DNA from: Flavobacteriales bacterium UBA4422
Lineage (GTDB): Bacteria; Bacteroidota; Bacteroidia; Flavobacteriales_G; Salibacteraceae
Reading direction: 5' to 3'
Length of the DNA: 64,000 nucleotides
Assembly: GCA_002389645.1 (NCBI GenBank)
Contig: DGQE01000003.1
Coordinates: forward strand, 99,610-163,609
Position numbers and translations under genes: made by a program. How positions within the stretch are numbered: position 1 is the stretch's first letter; each line of letters opens with the position of its first letter. Below the pieces are notes generated by a model. The model saw only the letters and a program-made list of their open reading frames with translations, was not told the DNA's origin and did not search any database. Shown one piece after another: positions 33,998-43,999 of this stretch.

Positions 33998-34005
33998 CAA
34001 ATGTA
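33998..34005 (-). promoter_or_regulatory. -7 element (TACATTTG) for the ferredoxin gene
   Basis: A full match to TAnnTTTG, 28 bases before the ferredoxin ATG. No clear -33 element at the usual spacing. Confidence 0.5.
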
Positions 34006-34064
34006 ACACGATGAAATGTGAATTGAATAAAGTTCTTTGTATCATTTAGAATAAAAACCACCCC

Positions 34065-34433
34065 ATGACCGACATCGAATCTCGAGAAGATATTGAGACC
34101 CTTATTCAATCGTTTTACTCGAAAGCAATGAAGGATAAGGTAATCAGTCATTTTTTCACAGAAATAGTCCAGCTAGAACTTGATGAGCATTTACCTAAGA
34201 TGTATGACTTTTGGGAAATGATGCTTTTCGATTCCGCTTCATACAAGGGAAATCCGAGGCAAACACATTTAGACCTCAATAAAAAAAGTCCATTAAAGAA
34301 GGTTCACTTTGAGGCTTGGATTCGGATATTCAATGAAACCGTTGATGATTTATTTGAAGGACCAAATGCTGAGAATGCAAAAACGAGGGCTTTATCTATG
34401 GCTACAATGATCCAAATAAAGACCAATCAATAG
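34065..34433 (+). CDS. Group III truncated haemoglobin
   Basis: A 122-residue haem protein. The pattern ESREDIETLIQSFYSKAMKD, the FFTEI segment, YDFWEMMLF and HLDLNKKSPLKKVHFEAWIRIFNETVDDLF (with the proximal histidine in KKVHFEAW) fit group III truncated haemoglobins. Suggested roles include binding oxygen or nitric oxide. It is convergent with ychF, 11 bases apart. Confidence 0.9.
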   Translation: MTDIESREDIETLIQSFYSKAMKDKVISHFFTEIVQLELDEHLPKMYDFWEMMLFDSASYKGNPRQTHLDLNKKSPLKKVHFEAWIRIFNETVDDLFEGPNAENAKTRALSMATMIQIKTNQ

Positions 34434-34444
34434 TTTTCGAGTCC

Positions 34445-35542
34445 TTATACGTTGAATCTGAAGTGCATTACATCTCCATCTTTTACAACGTACTCCTTTC
34501 CTTCGATATGAAGTTTTCCAGCATCTTTTACTGCACTTTCTGATTTGTATTGGATATAATCATCATATCCGATGACCTCAGCACGGATGAAACCTTTTTC
34601 GAAATCAGTATGAATCACTCCCGCTGCCTGAGGCGCTTTAAATCCTTCTAAAATTGTCCAGGCACGCACCTCTTTGACACCAGCAGTAAAATATGTTTTC
34701 AGATTGAGAAGACGGTATGCGCTATTAATGAGCTTAGACACCCCAGCTTGCTCTAGACCTAGGTCTTCAAGGAACATTTGGCGTTCTTCGAATGTGTCTA
34801 AGGAGGCTATATCAGCTTCTATTCCAACACCCAAAACCAAAACTTCAGCATTCTCGTCTTTCACTGCTTCTTTCACTTGATCAACCAATGCATTTCCATT
34901 AACTACAGATGATTCATCAACATTGCAGACATACATTACCGGCTTATTGGTAAGTAGGTATAGGTCAGAAGTTAATTCGCGTTCTTTCTCATCAATTTCT
35001 GCCGAACGCGCTGACTTGCCCATTTCAAGATGAAGCCTGTACTTTTCATAAATATCAAAAAGCTTCTTCGAGTCTTTATCACCTACTTGGGCTTGCTTTC
35101 TGATTTTATCCGCTCGTTTTTGAAGAGTTTCTAGGTCTTTCAACTGCAACTCCATATCTATCACGTCCTTGTCTCTCACTGGGTTTACGTTGCCATCAAC
35201 GTGCACAACATTTCCGTCTTCAAAGCATCGTAAAACGTGAATAATAGCATCGCACTCCCTTATATTTCCAAGAAACTGATTTCCCAAGCCTTCGCCTTTA
35301 CTAGCACCTTTCACTAAACCTGCAATATCAACGATTTCAATTGTTGTAGGCAAAATACGTTCTGGATTTACAAGTTCAGCTAACTTGTTTAATCGCTCAT
35401 CAGGAACAGTAATTGTTCCTACGTTGGGCTCAATCGTACAAAAAGGAAAATTAGCTGCTTGAGCCTTTGCATTACTCAAACAATTGAAAAGGGTCGATTT
35501 ACCAACATTTGGTAGACCGACAATACCACACTTTAATGCCAT
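34445..35542 (-). CDS. ychF: Ribosome-associated ATPase YchF (OLA1 family)
   Basis: A 365-residue Obg-type P-loop protein. G1 is GLPNVGKSTLFN, G3 is DIAGLVKGASKGEGLGNQFL, and the NxxD position reads YVCNVDES. A coiled-coil insert lies at about 130-200, and a TGS domain closes the protein (FTAGVKEVRAWTI ... GDVMHFRFNV). Family members bind ATP in preference to GTP and associate with ribosomes. Single gene. Confidence 0.96.
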   Translation of the reverse strand: MALKCGIVGLPNVGKSTLFNCLSNAKAQAANFPFCTIEPNVGTITVPDERLNKLAELVNPERILPTTIEIVDIAGLVKGASKGEGLGNQFLGNIRECDAIIHVLRCFEDGNVVHVDGNVNPVRDKDVIDMELQLKDLETLQKRADKIRKQAQVGDKDSKKLFDIYEKYRLHLEMGKSARSAEIDEKERELTSDLYLLTNKPVMYVCNVDESSVVNGNALVDQVKEAVKDENAEVLVLGVGIEADIASLDTFEERQMFLEDLGLEQAGVSKLINSAYRLLNLKTYFTAGVKEVRAWTILEGFKAPQAAGVIHTDFEKGFIRAEVIGYDDYIQYKSESAVKDAGKLHIEGKEYVVKDGDVMHFRFNV

Positions 35543-35562
35543 TACACGTTCAAATTGGGCGG

Positions 35563-35570
35563 CAAATGTA
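35563..35570 (-). promoter_or_regulatory. -7 element (TACATTTG) for ychF
   Basis: A full TAnnTTTG match 21 bases before the ychF ATG, between it and the stop of the giant T9SS gene. Confidence 0.5.
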
Positions 35571-35579
35571 GGTTAAAAC

Positions 35580-38500
35580 TTAGCGTAATACGGTGACATT
35601 ATCCTTTACTTCTACTACAGGAACATCAGTACAAACAGTCTTCCCTTCGAATAAATAAAAATAGGTTCCTTTTTCAACCGGATCGCCTGCTGGTGTGCGC
35701 CCATCCCAATTGTGATTGATATACTCTGAACTGAACAGCAAAGCACCCCAACGATTATATACATATAAATGATAGTCGGTAATTAAGCTTGGGTCAGCGA
35801 TTTTTAACCCAAGATCATCATTGATGCCATCTCCATTTGGAGTAATTACATTAGGAACCAATATCAGTGAATCGAAGTTCAGGCGTTGGAATGAAACACG
35901 AATCTCTTCTGTCTTTTCGCACCCTTGAAAGAACATTGATGCACTTACAATCCCCGAGTCATTCACGATAATTAAAGATGAAGTATCACCAGTACTCCAC
36001 CGTACTGATGACCACAATGAGTCTACTTCAATCTTCGTAGTTTGGCCGTTGCAGATTACTTGATTTCCCCCGAGACTAAAGTTTGGAGAAGAACCAAACC
36101 GCACCTGAACAGAATCCGATTGACTGCAGAATGGTGTTGATACATTGACATAATAGAGACCCTCATCCTTTACTGTAATAGTTTTTGTTGTATCTGAAGT
36201 ATTCCATAAAAAAGTAAAACTTTCGTCACCAGGCGCATCGATAAGTCCGCTGTCTTCATCGCAGAACAAATATTCGGTAGATTCAAAACTAAACTGCTGT
36301 AATTCAATATCTATGGAATCAGTTCCAGAGCAAAATTCATTTTCAACTATAACCCAGTATAAGCCCGAAGAGTCAACCATGATGGACGCAGACGAATCAC
36401 CGGTACTCCATACATATGATATAAGATCAGAGTCAAAAGCAGAGATCTCGGTCTGCTCGCAAATTACGGTATCTGGACCAGCATCTACCCTGGCTGAACC
36501 AAGAGTGAGGTCTAAAGAGTCTGTAGTTGAGCAAAACCCATTATTTAAGACTACCCAATATTGTCCACTTTCAGTTAGCGTTATCGCATTCAAAGTATCT
36601 CCGGTAGACCAAAGTGTACTTCCTCCCTGATTTGCAACAGTTATTGTATAGACAGAATCACAGATGACAGTGTCACCAGAGCTGAAATTGGTGTAAGATG
36701 TCACAACAATGATAGTATCTACTGCTGAACAGAATTCATTACTCGCAGTCAGTACATATTTCCCTGCAGAATCAATGGAAATAAATTGAGTGGTATCACC
36801 CGTATTCCATTGAAATGAAACCCCGTTTAAAGGTCCATTGACAATGAAGCCAGGCTGACAAATACCCGTATCGGCCGGAAGTTGAAACTCATATGGAGGA
36901 ATGATTTCTATTTCAATGGTATCTGTGAACACCCCACATGCATTTTCTATTTCCACCCAGTATTCACCGCTTTGATCTACTGCAATTGTTTCAGAGGTTT
37001 GCCCCGTTGACCAAGTATATTGAGCAAATGGACTATCCGTATAAAGTTCAACCTCGTTAATGCAAATAATAGAATCCGATAATATGTTGATCTCGGTCGT
37101 ATCGTAAACAACTAAAACCAAGCTGGACGTATCACTTAACACACACCCTACCGTGTCGAATATTACATAACTCACTTCGTATATTCCGGGTTCATCAAAA
37201 GTGTGCGTGGGAGTTTGGGTATTGGCAGTATCGCCATCGCCAAAATCCCAAAAATGGCTTAATCCAGCACTTCCAAAATTTGTAAAGTCAACAGTGAAAG
37301 GAACGCAGCCCGTGCTATTCGGAGCAACTTGAGCATTGGCAACTGCTGCTTGAATCTCAAAATCTATTTTGAAAAGTGTTAAGTCCCATGTTCCATTTTG
37401 ATTTGTGGAATAAGCATTATTGTTAGTTGGGAAAAAACCTCCCGTACAAGTCGCTTGATAAACCGCTCCACGTTTATCAAATCGGCTTGTACCTCCATCA
37501 ACATGAGAACCACCAGAACCATAATAAGAACCGAAAACTATAGTGTCAGCATCCGGTGAAAGTGCCATTAAGTAAAACCCACCCTGAGTTGCCTGCACTG
37601 CATCTATTGTATCAACTAGCCCTGGCCCATTTCCAGCAGCGTAAATATTCTTGCAATTGTCTACCAAAAAGGCCGAATGTGATAAACTGGTAAATGTTGA
37701 TGTCCAATACAAACTATCCAACTCTTTAGTATACTTCCTTATAAACGAACCAGAGCCTGGGCCGGCATATTTATTCGTATCCGCTTGAATAGAGTCAGAA
37801 GTTCCTAAAATGTATACATCACCAGAACGATCAATTTGAAGGAAGAAACCTTTATCGTTTCCATTGGAGTCCGACTGCACATAAGTACTCTGTAAAATTG
37901 ACTCGCCATCTGGAGCTAATCTAGTAATGAAGGCATCATACTGGCCAAAATTCCATGTCTCATCATGAGAACCAGTTGAAGTAGGAAAATCGTCACCTCC
38001 TGTGGCACCAACCACATATACACTATTGTCTTTTGCAGGCTTCAAATTGAATGCAGCATCATTGGCAGACGTACCTAGATATGTACTAAAAATTAACTGA
38101 CTTAAGTTGTAATTCAACTTAGTTACAGTGCCATCCTGACTACTATCTCTTTGTGTTTGAAATGCATTTTGAGTTATTAAAAACGAATCACTACTTGATG
38201 TGCTTGCGACATAAACATTACTATATAAATCACATACCACTTCGCCTTTAAAGTTCGAGTATGATGCTGGAATAACATTGTTCCCGTCATCACCTTCACC
38301 TCCCAAATAGGTTGATCCAACTAGAACATCACCACTATCGGAGAGTACTGTGACGCAAATATCCCATCCTCCATTGTATGTTGTATCAACCGCTGTTTCA
38401 GAAACTGGATAATCAATTGAATTTGTTTTTCCGTAAACTATGACATCATTGAATCCATTCACCACAATGCTATGAACAAACTCTTGATTCGACCCTCCGA

Positions 38501-39431
38501 TATATGTGCTCCAAAGTAGGTCGCTACCATCTTCATTTAATTTAGACAATCCGATATCAACTCCACCTCCAGCAAAATCGATTTGAAACGAACCGGTATC
38601 CGTTGGATATCCCGAACCAAATGGCCTTCCTCCACCATAAATATTTCCAAACTGATCAAAGGTCGCGGAATGACCGTAAGTACTCACAGTGGCACCAATA
38701 TTCGTAGAGGCTACAACTACTGGGTCAATAAATAGTGGAAGAGCTGTATTGTATTCACCAACATCAAAAAAGACTTTATTCCCCTTTACGTTGAAGCCGC
38801 AAGACACTTCTTGAACCTCATCATCTATTATTTGATAAGCAAAAGGCTTTTGTTCTTTCACTTCTAAATTCGGCAACTCAATGATTAAGTTTTCATCAAT
38901 TACTGCCAAAGAACGAATCGCAGAATACTCCATGTATACATCATCAGGATCAACTCCTTGACTCAGTTGGTATGTGTATTTGACATTACCATTTTCAATC
39001 GTCCAATTCAAATCTACTCCAGGCTTTATTCCATCATAGGAACACATATCATACACACCAACTTTCGATGCCCATTTTGATCTATTGTTGCCTATAAAAT
39101 AATTGACGTAATCACTATGTTTTCCTGAAAAATCGACTGAAGTATTCGCATCAGAACCGAAGCGCATTGAATAAGCATGGCCATCAACTAAAATACTTTC
39201 ATCTCCTTCATATTCGTGGGCCAATTCAACAGCTTCAACAAACGTCTCTTCTTCAATAATTGGAATGACTACCCTATCTTCTTTGAACCACACGACTCCG
39301 TTCGCCAAAGCGTACTTGGCCACAACATCATCACTCCATTGACCTTTGTTTTGAATATAGCCAACGGATTGAGCGATAATCTGAGAAGAAAACAAAAACC
39401 CTAACCCCAGAGCTAAATAAAATTTATTCAT
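35580..39431 (-). CDS. Giant surface protein: DUF7948-like, PKD and repeat domains, T9SS type B end
   Basis: About 1283 residues from ATG 39431; the extension to 39539 would run into the upstream promoter region. Signal MNKFYLALGLGFLFSSQIIAQ. The N-terminal domain starts YIQNKGQWSDDVVAKYA, followed by a beta-propeller of SBBP-like blades (YIGGSNQEF, YLGGEGDDG, YLGTSANDA). A PKD domain (HFWDFGDGDTANTQTP) and six related repeats come next, each near W-S-T-G-D-T (YTWSTGQTSETI, FQWNTGDTTQFI). The end is a gliding-associated type B sorting domain (LVPNVITPNGDGINDDLG, VYNRWGALLF). Probably secreted to the surface by T9SS. Confidence 0.85.
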   Translation of the reverse strand: MNKFYLALGLGFLFSSQIIAQSVGYIQNKGQWSDDVVAKYALANGVVWFKEDRVVIPIIEEETFVEAVELAHEYEGDESILVDGHAYSMRFGSDANTSVDFSGKHSDYVNYFIGNNRSKWASKVGVYDMCSYDGIKPGVDLNWTIENGNVKYTYQLSQGVDPDDVYMEYSAIRSLAVIDENLIIELPNLEVKEQKPFAYQIIDDEVQEVSCGFNVKGNKVFFDVGEYNTALPLFIDPVVVASTNIGATVSTYGHSATFDQFGNIYGGGRPFGSGYPTDTGSFQIDFAGGGVDIGLSKLNEDGSDLLWSTYIGGSNQEFVHSIVVNGFNDVIVYGKTNSIDYPVSETAVDTTYNGGWDICVTVLSDSGDVLVGSTYLGGEGDDGNNVIPASYSNFKGEVVCDLYSNVYVASTSSSDSFLITQNAFQTQRDSSQDGTVTKLNYNLSQLIFSTYLGTSANDAAFNLKPAKDNSVYVVGATGGDDFPTSTGSHDETWNFGQYDAFITRLAPDGESILQSTYVQSDSNGNDKGFFLQIDRSGDVYILGTSDSIQADTNKYAGPGSGSFIRKYTKELDSLYWTSTFTSLSHSAFLVDNCKNIYAAGNGPGLVDTIDAVQATQGGFYLMALSPDADTIVFGSYYGSGGSHVDGGTSRFDKRGAVYQATCTGGFFPTNNNAYSTNQNGTWDLTLFKIDFEIQAAVANAQVAPNSTGCVPFTVDFTNFGSAGLSHFWDFGDGDTANTQTPTHTFDEPGIYEVSYVIFDTVGCVLSDTSSLVLVVYDTTEINILSDSIICINEVELYTDSPFAQYTWSTGQTSETIAVDQSGEYWVEIENACGVFTDTIEIEIIPPYEFQLPADTGICQPGFIVNGPLNGVSFQWNTGDTTQFISIDSAGKYVLTASNEFCSAVDTIIVVTSYTNFSSGDTVICDSVYTITVANQGGSTLWSTGDTLNAITLTESGQYWVVLNNGFCSTTDSLDLTLGSARVDAGPDTVICEQTEISAFDSDLISYVWSTGDSSASIMVDSSGLYWVIVENEFCSGTDSIDIELQQFSFESTEYLFCDEDSGLIDAPGDESFTFLWNTSDTTKTITVKDEGLYYVNVSTPFCSQSDSVQVRFGSSPNFSLGGNQVICNGQTTKIEVDSLWSSVRWSTGDTSSLIIVNDSGIVSASMFFQGCEKTEEIRVSFQRLNFDSLILVPNVITPNGDGINDDLGLKIADPSLITDYHLYVYNRWGALLFSSEYINHNWDGRTPAGDPVEKGTYFYLFEGKTVCTDVPVVEVKDNVTVLR

Positions 39432-39545
39432 GATTAGAAAATTAATTTTTCCTTTTTCTATCTTTTTACAACTTCTCAAAAGTTTTAAACATTCGTTTTC
39501 TGCCCAAGCAAGGCCTTCTATTTTCGCGATCTGAAGCAAAAATAT

Positions 39546-40391
39546 ATGGCAGAGATAGACTTCCTAACGAAACGTTCCTCACAAGTAAGACGTGATATTG
39601 TCAAAATGGTGCACTCGTGCTCAAGCGGTCACCCTGGAGGGTCTCTTGGATGTGCTGATTTTTTCGTTGCACTTTATGGCGAAATGATGCACTATGACCC
39701 TCAAAATTTTAACATGGACGGAACTGGTGAAGACCTATTCTTTCTTTCAAATGGCCATATTAGCCCTGTTTGGTATTCGTCACTGGCACGAAGTGGATAT
39801 TTTCCTATCAAAGAATTGGCAACATTTCGACAAATAGATTCTCGACTTCAAGGTCACCCAACAACCGCAGAGCATTTGCCAGGAATTAGAATGGCATCAG
39901 GTTCATTGGGCCAAGGACTGAGTGTTGCTATTGGCGCTGCGCTGTCTAAAAGGCTGAATAATGATGACCACATCGTATACACATTACATGGTGATGGCGA
40001 ATTGCAAGAGGGTCAAATTTGGGAAGCCGCGATGTATGCTCCGCATCACAAAGTGGACAACCTTATTGCTACCATAGACTACAATATGCGCCAGATTGAT
40101 GGTGATGTAGATGACGTGCTATCGCTTGGAAACCTTAAAGCCAAGTGGGAAGCATTTGGCTGGGAGGTGCTTGAATCCAATGGCAACAACATGGCTGAAT
40201 TAGTAGCAACACTAAAAAAAGCCAAAGGATTGACTGGTAACGGAAAGCCAATCGTAATAATTATGACAACCGAAATGGGTCAAGGTGTGGATTTCATGAT
40301 GGGAAGTCACAAATGGCACGGCGTTGCTCCAAATGACGAACAATTGGCCCAAGCTTTGAGTCAACTGGCGGAAACGGAAGGTGATTACTAA
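39546..40391 (+). CDS. Transketolase, N-terminal (TPP-binding) subunit
   Basis: A 281-residue half-enzyme. Visible are CSSGHPGGSLGCADFFVALY, GHISPVWYSSLA, MASGSLGQGLSVAIGAA and the thiamine-diphosphate motif HGDGELQEGQIWEAAMYAPH ... DYN. With its C-terminal partner (41797-42753) it moves two-carbon units in the non-oxidative pentose phosphate pathway. Split transketolases are common in Bacteroidota, but their halves are usually adjacent. Here a VWA gene lies between. Confidence 0.93.
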   Translation: MAEIDFLTKRSSQVRRDIVKMVHSCSSGHPGGSLGCADFFVALYGEMMHYDPQNFNMDGTGEDLFFLSNGHISPVWYSSLARSGYFPIKELATFRQIDSRLQGHPTTAEHLPGIRMASGSLGQGLSVAIGAALSKRLNNDDHIVYTLHGDGELQEGQIWEAAMYAPHHKVDNLIATIDYNMRQIDGDVDDVLSLGNLKAKWEAFGWEVLESNGNNMAELVATLKKAKGLTGNGKPIVIIMTTEMGQGVDFMMGSHKWHGVAPNDEQLAQALSQLAETEGDY

Positions 40392-40412
40392 ATCACTTTC
40401 AAAACAAATAAC

Positions 40413-41789
40413 ATGCGATACCAACTTGTTCTAGCCTTTATTCTTTCTTTGTTTTGTTCGAATCTATTCGCACAACAAGAGCAACCTTTAACGCGCATTC
40501 TCTTCATTTTCGATGCATCAAACAGCATGAATGGTGTTTGGGATAACAAGCCCAAAATTGATGTTGCAACTAGACTTTTGTCAACCGCATTAGATTCTCT
40601 AAAAGACATTGAGAACCTAGAAATGGCCTTGCGTGTTTATGGTCATGAAAAATACTATCAGAAAGGACAAGACTGTGACGACACAAAACTCTTAGTTCCA
40701 TTTGGCACACGAAATGCCGTGCGCATGAAAAATGAACTTAGGCAATTAAAACCCAAAGGGACTACACCAATAGCAGCTACTCTAGAAAAATCCGCTGATG
40801 ACTTTCCTTCCTGTCCAAGATCAGAATGCAGAAACATAATCATCTTGATTACTGATGGCATTGAAGAATGCAATGGTGATCCATGTGCAGTATCCTTAGC
40901 ACTTCAAAAAAGAAACATCATCCTAAAGCCATTTGTGATTGGAGTTGGACTCAATGTTGAATTTAGAGAAGCTTTTGAATGCGTTGGAACTTACTTTGAC
41001 GCCACGAATGAAAAGAAGTTCAAGTCAGCTTTGGACATTGTAATTTCTCAAGCATTGAATAATACTACTGCTCAAGTAAACCTATTAGACTTTGCAGGGA
41101 ACCCCACTGAAACAAATGTGAACATGACGTTTTACGACCAGCATTCAGAATCTATAGTTCACAACTTCGTGCACACCATGAACAACCGTGGAAATCCGGA
41201 TACACTTGCGCTTCACCCGGTGCACATGTTTCGAGTAGTTGCGCACACAATTCCTACAAGAGAAACAGACAGTGTTGTAATTACGGCAGGGAAACACACG
41301 ATCATCGGCATCCCAACCCCCCAGGGAGATCTCATTTTTAAGATGCAAGGTGTAAATCCAGAAAATAATAGTATTCCTGTAATCGTTCGCGAATCGGGAT
41401 CAATGAAAACCTTGAATATTCAGCTTTTTTCAGAGAAGCAGAAATACATCGTTGGAAAATATGACTTGGAAATCTTAACCACACCAAGAACCTATATCAA
41501 TGATGTTGAAATTTCTCAAAGCCACACTACCACCATAGAAATACCTCAACCAGGCATCGCATCCTTTAGCAAGTTAGGTTACGGCTATGGAAGTGTATAT
41601 GTGGTAAGAAATAACCAATTGCACTTGGTTGCGACACTAGACCTCATTAAAGAACGCGAAACATTAAGCCTTCAACCTGGAGAATACATTGCTGTATTCA
41701 GACCTAAGCAGGCAAGAGAAAGTATTTTTACGGTAGAAAAAAGATTTAAAGTGACTTCAGGTGCTTCAGTTGCAGTGAAGTTTAATTAA
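40413..41789 (+). CDS. Exported von Willebrand A-domain protein
   Basis: A 458-residue protein with signal MRYQLVLAFILSLFCSNLFA. The VWA domain (about 25-220) has an intact MIDAS metal site: DASNSM (D34, S36, S38), the threonine in PKGTTPIAATLE and the ITDGIEECNGDPC strand-loop. Four extra cysteines there suggest disulfides and export. The C-terminal 230 residues are beta-rich domains that repeat a pattern of short strands. It sits between the transketolase halves, 21 bases after the first and 7 before the second. Function unknown; a link to transketolase is hard to explain because it acts outside the cytoplasm. Confidence 0.85.
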   Translation: MRYQLVLAFILSLFCSNLFAQQEQPLTRILFIFDASNSMNGVWDNKPKIDVATRLLSTALDSLKDIENLEMALRVYGHEKYYQKGQDCDDTKLLVPFGTRNAVRMKNELRQLKPKGTTPIAATLEKSADDFPSCPRSECRNIIILITDGIEECNGDPCAVSLALQKRNIILKPFVIGVGLNVEFREAFECVGTYFDATNEKKFKSALDIVISQALNNTTAQVNLLDFAGNPTETNVNMTFYDQHSESIVHNFVHTMNNRGNPDTLALHPVHMFRVVAHTIPTRETDSVVITAGKHTIIGIPTPQGDLIFKMQGVNPENNSIPVIVRESGSMKTLNIQLFSEKQKYIVGKYDLEILTTPRTYINDVEISQSHTTTIEIPQPGIASFSKLGYGYGSVYVVRNNQLHLVATLDLIKERETLSLQPGEYIAVFRPKQARESIFTVEKRFKVTSGASVAVKFN

Positions 41790-41796
41790 TAAGTTT

Positions 41797-42753
41797 ATGA
41801 GCATACACGATTTAAACCCAACGGATAAGAAGGATACTCGAAGTGGATTTGGAGATGCATTGCATGAATTGGGCAAAGAAGATGAACGTGTTGTTGCGCT
41901 TTGTGCTGACCTTACAGGATCACTAAAAATGAATGCCTTCGCAAATGAATTCCCTGATCGTTTTTTTCAAACAGGAATCGCGGAAGCGAATATGATGGGA
42001 ATGGCAGCCGGCTTAACTATTGGAGATAAGATTCCATTTACCGGAACATTTGCCAACTTCAGCACAGGCCGAGTGTATGATCAAATTCGTCAGTCAATTG
42101 CCTATTCGCAGAAAAACGTAAAAATCTGTGCTTCACACGCAGGTTTGACCTTAGGTGAAGACGGAGCAACGCATCAGATTTTAGAAGACATTGGACTAAT
42201 GCGTATGCTCCCAAATATGACAGTTATTAATCCATGCGACTATAACCAGACTTTTGCTGCAACAAAAGCGATTAAGGACCATGAAGGTCCTGTTTACTTA
42301 AGATTCGGAAGACCAAGCTGGCCAATTTTCGCTTCAAAAACTTCATTTGAAATTGGAAAGGCTTGGAAAATCAATGACGGAAAAGATGTTACGATCATCG
42401 CCACTGGTCATATGGTTTGGTATGCTGTGTTAGCCGCTAAAGAGTTGGAGAAATTAGGCATCACTGTTGACCTTTTGAATATGCATACTATTAAGCCGAT
42501 CGATGAAGAAGCTATTTTAACTTCAGTTGCGAAGACAGGTTGCGTGGTAACTGCTGAAGAGCATAATCGATTTGGAGGATTGGGCGAAGCCGTAGCCCAA
42601 GTTACAACAGCTAACATGCCTGTACCCCAAGAATTTGTAGCTGTGAATGACAGCTTTGGCGAAAGTGGAAAACCAACTGATTTGCTGAAAAAGTATGGTC
42701 TTGACGTGAGCGACATTGTTAAGGCTGCGAAAAAGGCTGTTGAGAGAAAGTAA
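41797..42753 (+). CDS. Transketolase, C-terminal subunit
   Basis: A 318-residue half with the pyrimidine-binding domain (RSGFGDALHELG, GIAEANMMGMAAGLTIGDKIPFTGTFANF, containing the catalytic glutamate) and the C-terminal domain (VTIIATGHMVWYAVLAAKELEKLGI, EEHNRFGGLGEAVAQV). It complements the TPP-binding half encoded 1.4 kb upstream. Both halves plus the VWA and downstream aminotransferase genes are in one direction with short gaps. Confidence 0.93.
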   Translation: MSIHDLNPTDKKDTRSGFGDALHELGKEDERVVALCADLTGSLKMNAFANEFPDRFFQTGIAEANMMGMAAGLTIGDKIPFTGTFANFSTGRVYDQIRQSIAYSQKNVKICASHAGLTLGEDGATHQILEDIGLMRMLPNMTVINPCDYNQTFAATKAIKDHEGPVYLRFGRPSWPIFASKTSFEIGKAWKINDGKDVTIIATGHMVWYAVLAAKELEKLGITVDLLNMHTIKPIDEEAILTSVAKTGCVVTAEEHNRFGGLGEAVAQVTTANMPVPQEFVAVNDSFGESGKPTDLLKKYGLDVSDIVKAAKKAVERK

Positions 42754-42799
42754 ATCTCTGATTGTTCGATTAACTTTCGAGCCTAATTGAATATTTAAG

Positions 42800-43972
42800 A
42801 TGGCATTTTCAGAACACCTCGCACAAACTAGCCCTTTTCCGTTAGGAATTGAAATCGCGCGTGCAGATGGATGCTACATTTTCGATGCTGACGGAAAACG
42901 TTATTTAGACCTGGTTTCTGGAATTGCGGTTACGAATATTGGACACCGACACCCACATGTTATTGAAAGCATAAAAGCGCAGCTAGACCTTTATCAACAT
43001 GTAATTCCTTTTGGTGAGTTTTCTCAAGATCCACAAAACAAACTCGCTGATAAGTTAGCCTCTCTCCTCCCCGACCAACTGAACTGCAGCTATTTCGTCA
43101 ATAGCGGAACGGAAGCCAATGAAGCAGCATTGAAATTGGCAAAACGTGCGACAGGTCGATATGAAATTGTAGCAATGAACAGAAGCTACCATGGTGGTAC
43201 GCATGGATCGTTGAGTGTAAGTGGTAATGAAGTAAAAAAGCAGAAATTCAGACCATTTGTTCCAGGCACCACCTTCATCGATTTCAATGACGAAGATCAA
43301 CTTCATCACATTACGGTGAAAACAGCCGCAGTGATTGTTGAGCCAGTGCAAGGCGATGCCGGAGTGCGCATTCCAACCAGACATTACCTCCGTGCCTTGC
43401 GCAAAAAATGCGATGAAACAGGCACGCTGCTCATTTTTGATGAAATTCAAACCGGAATGGGACGCACGGGATCTTTGTTTGCCTTTGAGCAATTTGATGT
43501 GATTCCAGATATTCTGACTATTGCCAAAGCCTTTGGAGGAGGAATGCCCATAGGCGCATTTATCAGTTCTAAGGAGAACATGGCACTGCTCACTCAGGAT
43601 CCCATTCTTGGACACATTACCACTTTTGGAGGCCATCCTGTGTGCTGCGCAGCAGCCTTAGCCAACCTTGAGGTAATCACAGAAAAAGAATCATGGTTGT
43701 CTGAAGTGCAAGACAAAGGCAATCAGTTTGTTCGACTTTTGCAACATAGGCGGGTGAAAGAAATAAGGCAAATTGGATTAATGATGGCAGTTGAGCTAAA
43801 CAGTGCCGAAGAAGTAGATCACATTATTCAAGAATTGATGAAGGAAGGCATTATAGGTTTCTACTTCTTGAGCACACGCAATGCATTCAGACTAGCTCCT
43901 CCTTTATGCATCGCATCACATGAAATTGAATGGGCATGCTCTCGAATTACAGGCGTTTTAGATAGGCTATAG
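42800..43972 (+). CDS. Class III aminotransferase (acetylornithine/ornithine-type)
   Basis: A 390-residue PLP enzyme. Visible: LDLVSGIAVTNIGHRHPHV, NSGTEANEAALKLAKR, SYHGGTHGSLSVSG, FDEIQTGMGRTG (aspartate for PLP) and the lysine in TIAKAFGGGMPIGAF (about 243), then TFGGHPVCCAAALA. The family includes acetylornithine, ornithine and 4-aminobutyrate aminotransferases. It differs from the rocD product at 10.6 kb and lacks that protein's cysteine insert. Substrate not settled; 46 bases after the transketolase half. Confidence 0.88.
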   Translation: MAFSEHLAQTSPFPLGIEIARADGCYIFDADGKRYLDLVSGIAVTNIGHRHPHVIESIKAQLDLYQHVIPFGEFSQDPQNKLADKLASLLPDQLNCSYFVNSGTEANEAALKLAKRATGRYEIVAMNRSYHGGTHGSLSVSGNEVKKQKFRPFVPGTTFIDFNDEDQLHHITVKTAAVIVEPVQGDAGVRIPTRHYLRALRKKCDETGTLLIFDEIQTGMGRTGSLFAFEQFDVIPDILTIAKAFGGGMPIGAFISSKENMALLTQDPILGHITTFGGHPVCCAAALANLEVITEKESWLSEVQDKGNQFVRLLQHRRVKEIRQIGLMMAVELNSAEEVDHIIQELMKEGIIGFYFLSTRNAFRLAPPLCIASHEIEWACSRITGVLDRL

Positions 43973-43999
43973 AATTCTGCTTGTTTTTTCCTTTGGACC

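Noticed and set aside
35580..39431. Possible CRISPR or DNA tandem repeat in the repetitive giant genes
   Set aside because: The repeats are at protein level only; the DNA has diverged and there are no identical spaced units. No CRISPR-like array was seen elsewhere.
40413..41789. VWA protein as a middle domain of transketolase
   Set aside because: It has its own start, signal peptide and stop, and none of the transketolase domains; the two halves around it are complete.
43055..43636. A 193-residue minus-strand frame
   Set aside because: It lies wholly inside the class III aminotransferase gene, which has all family motifs; the antisense product has no recognisable domain.
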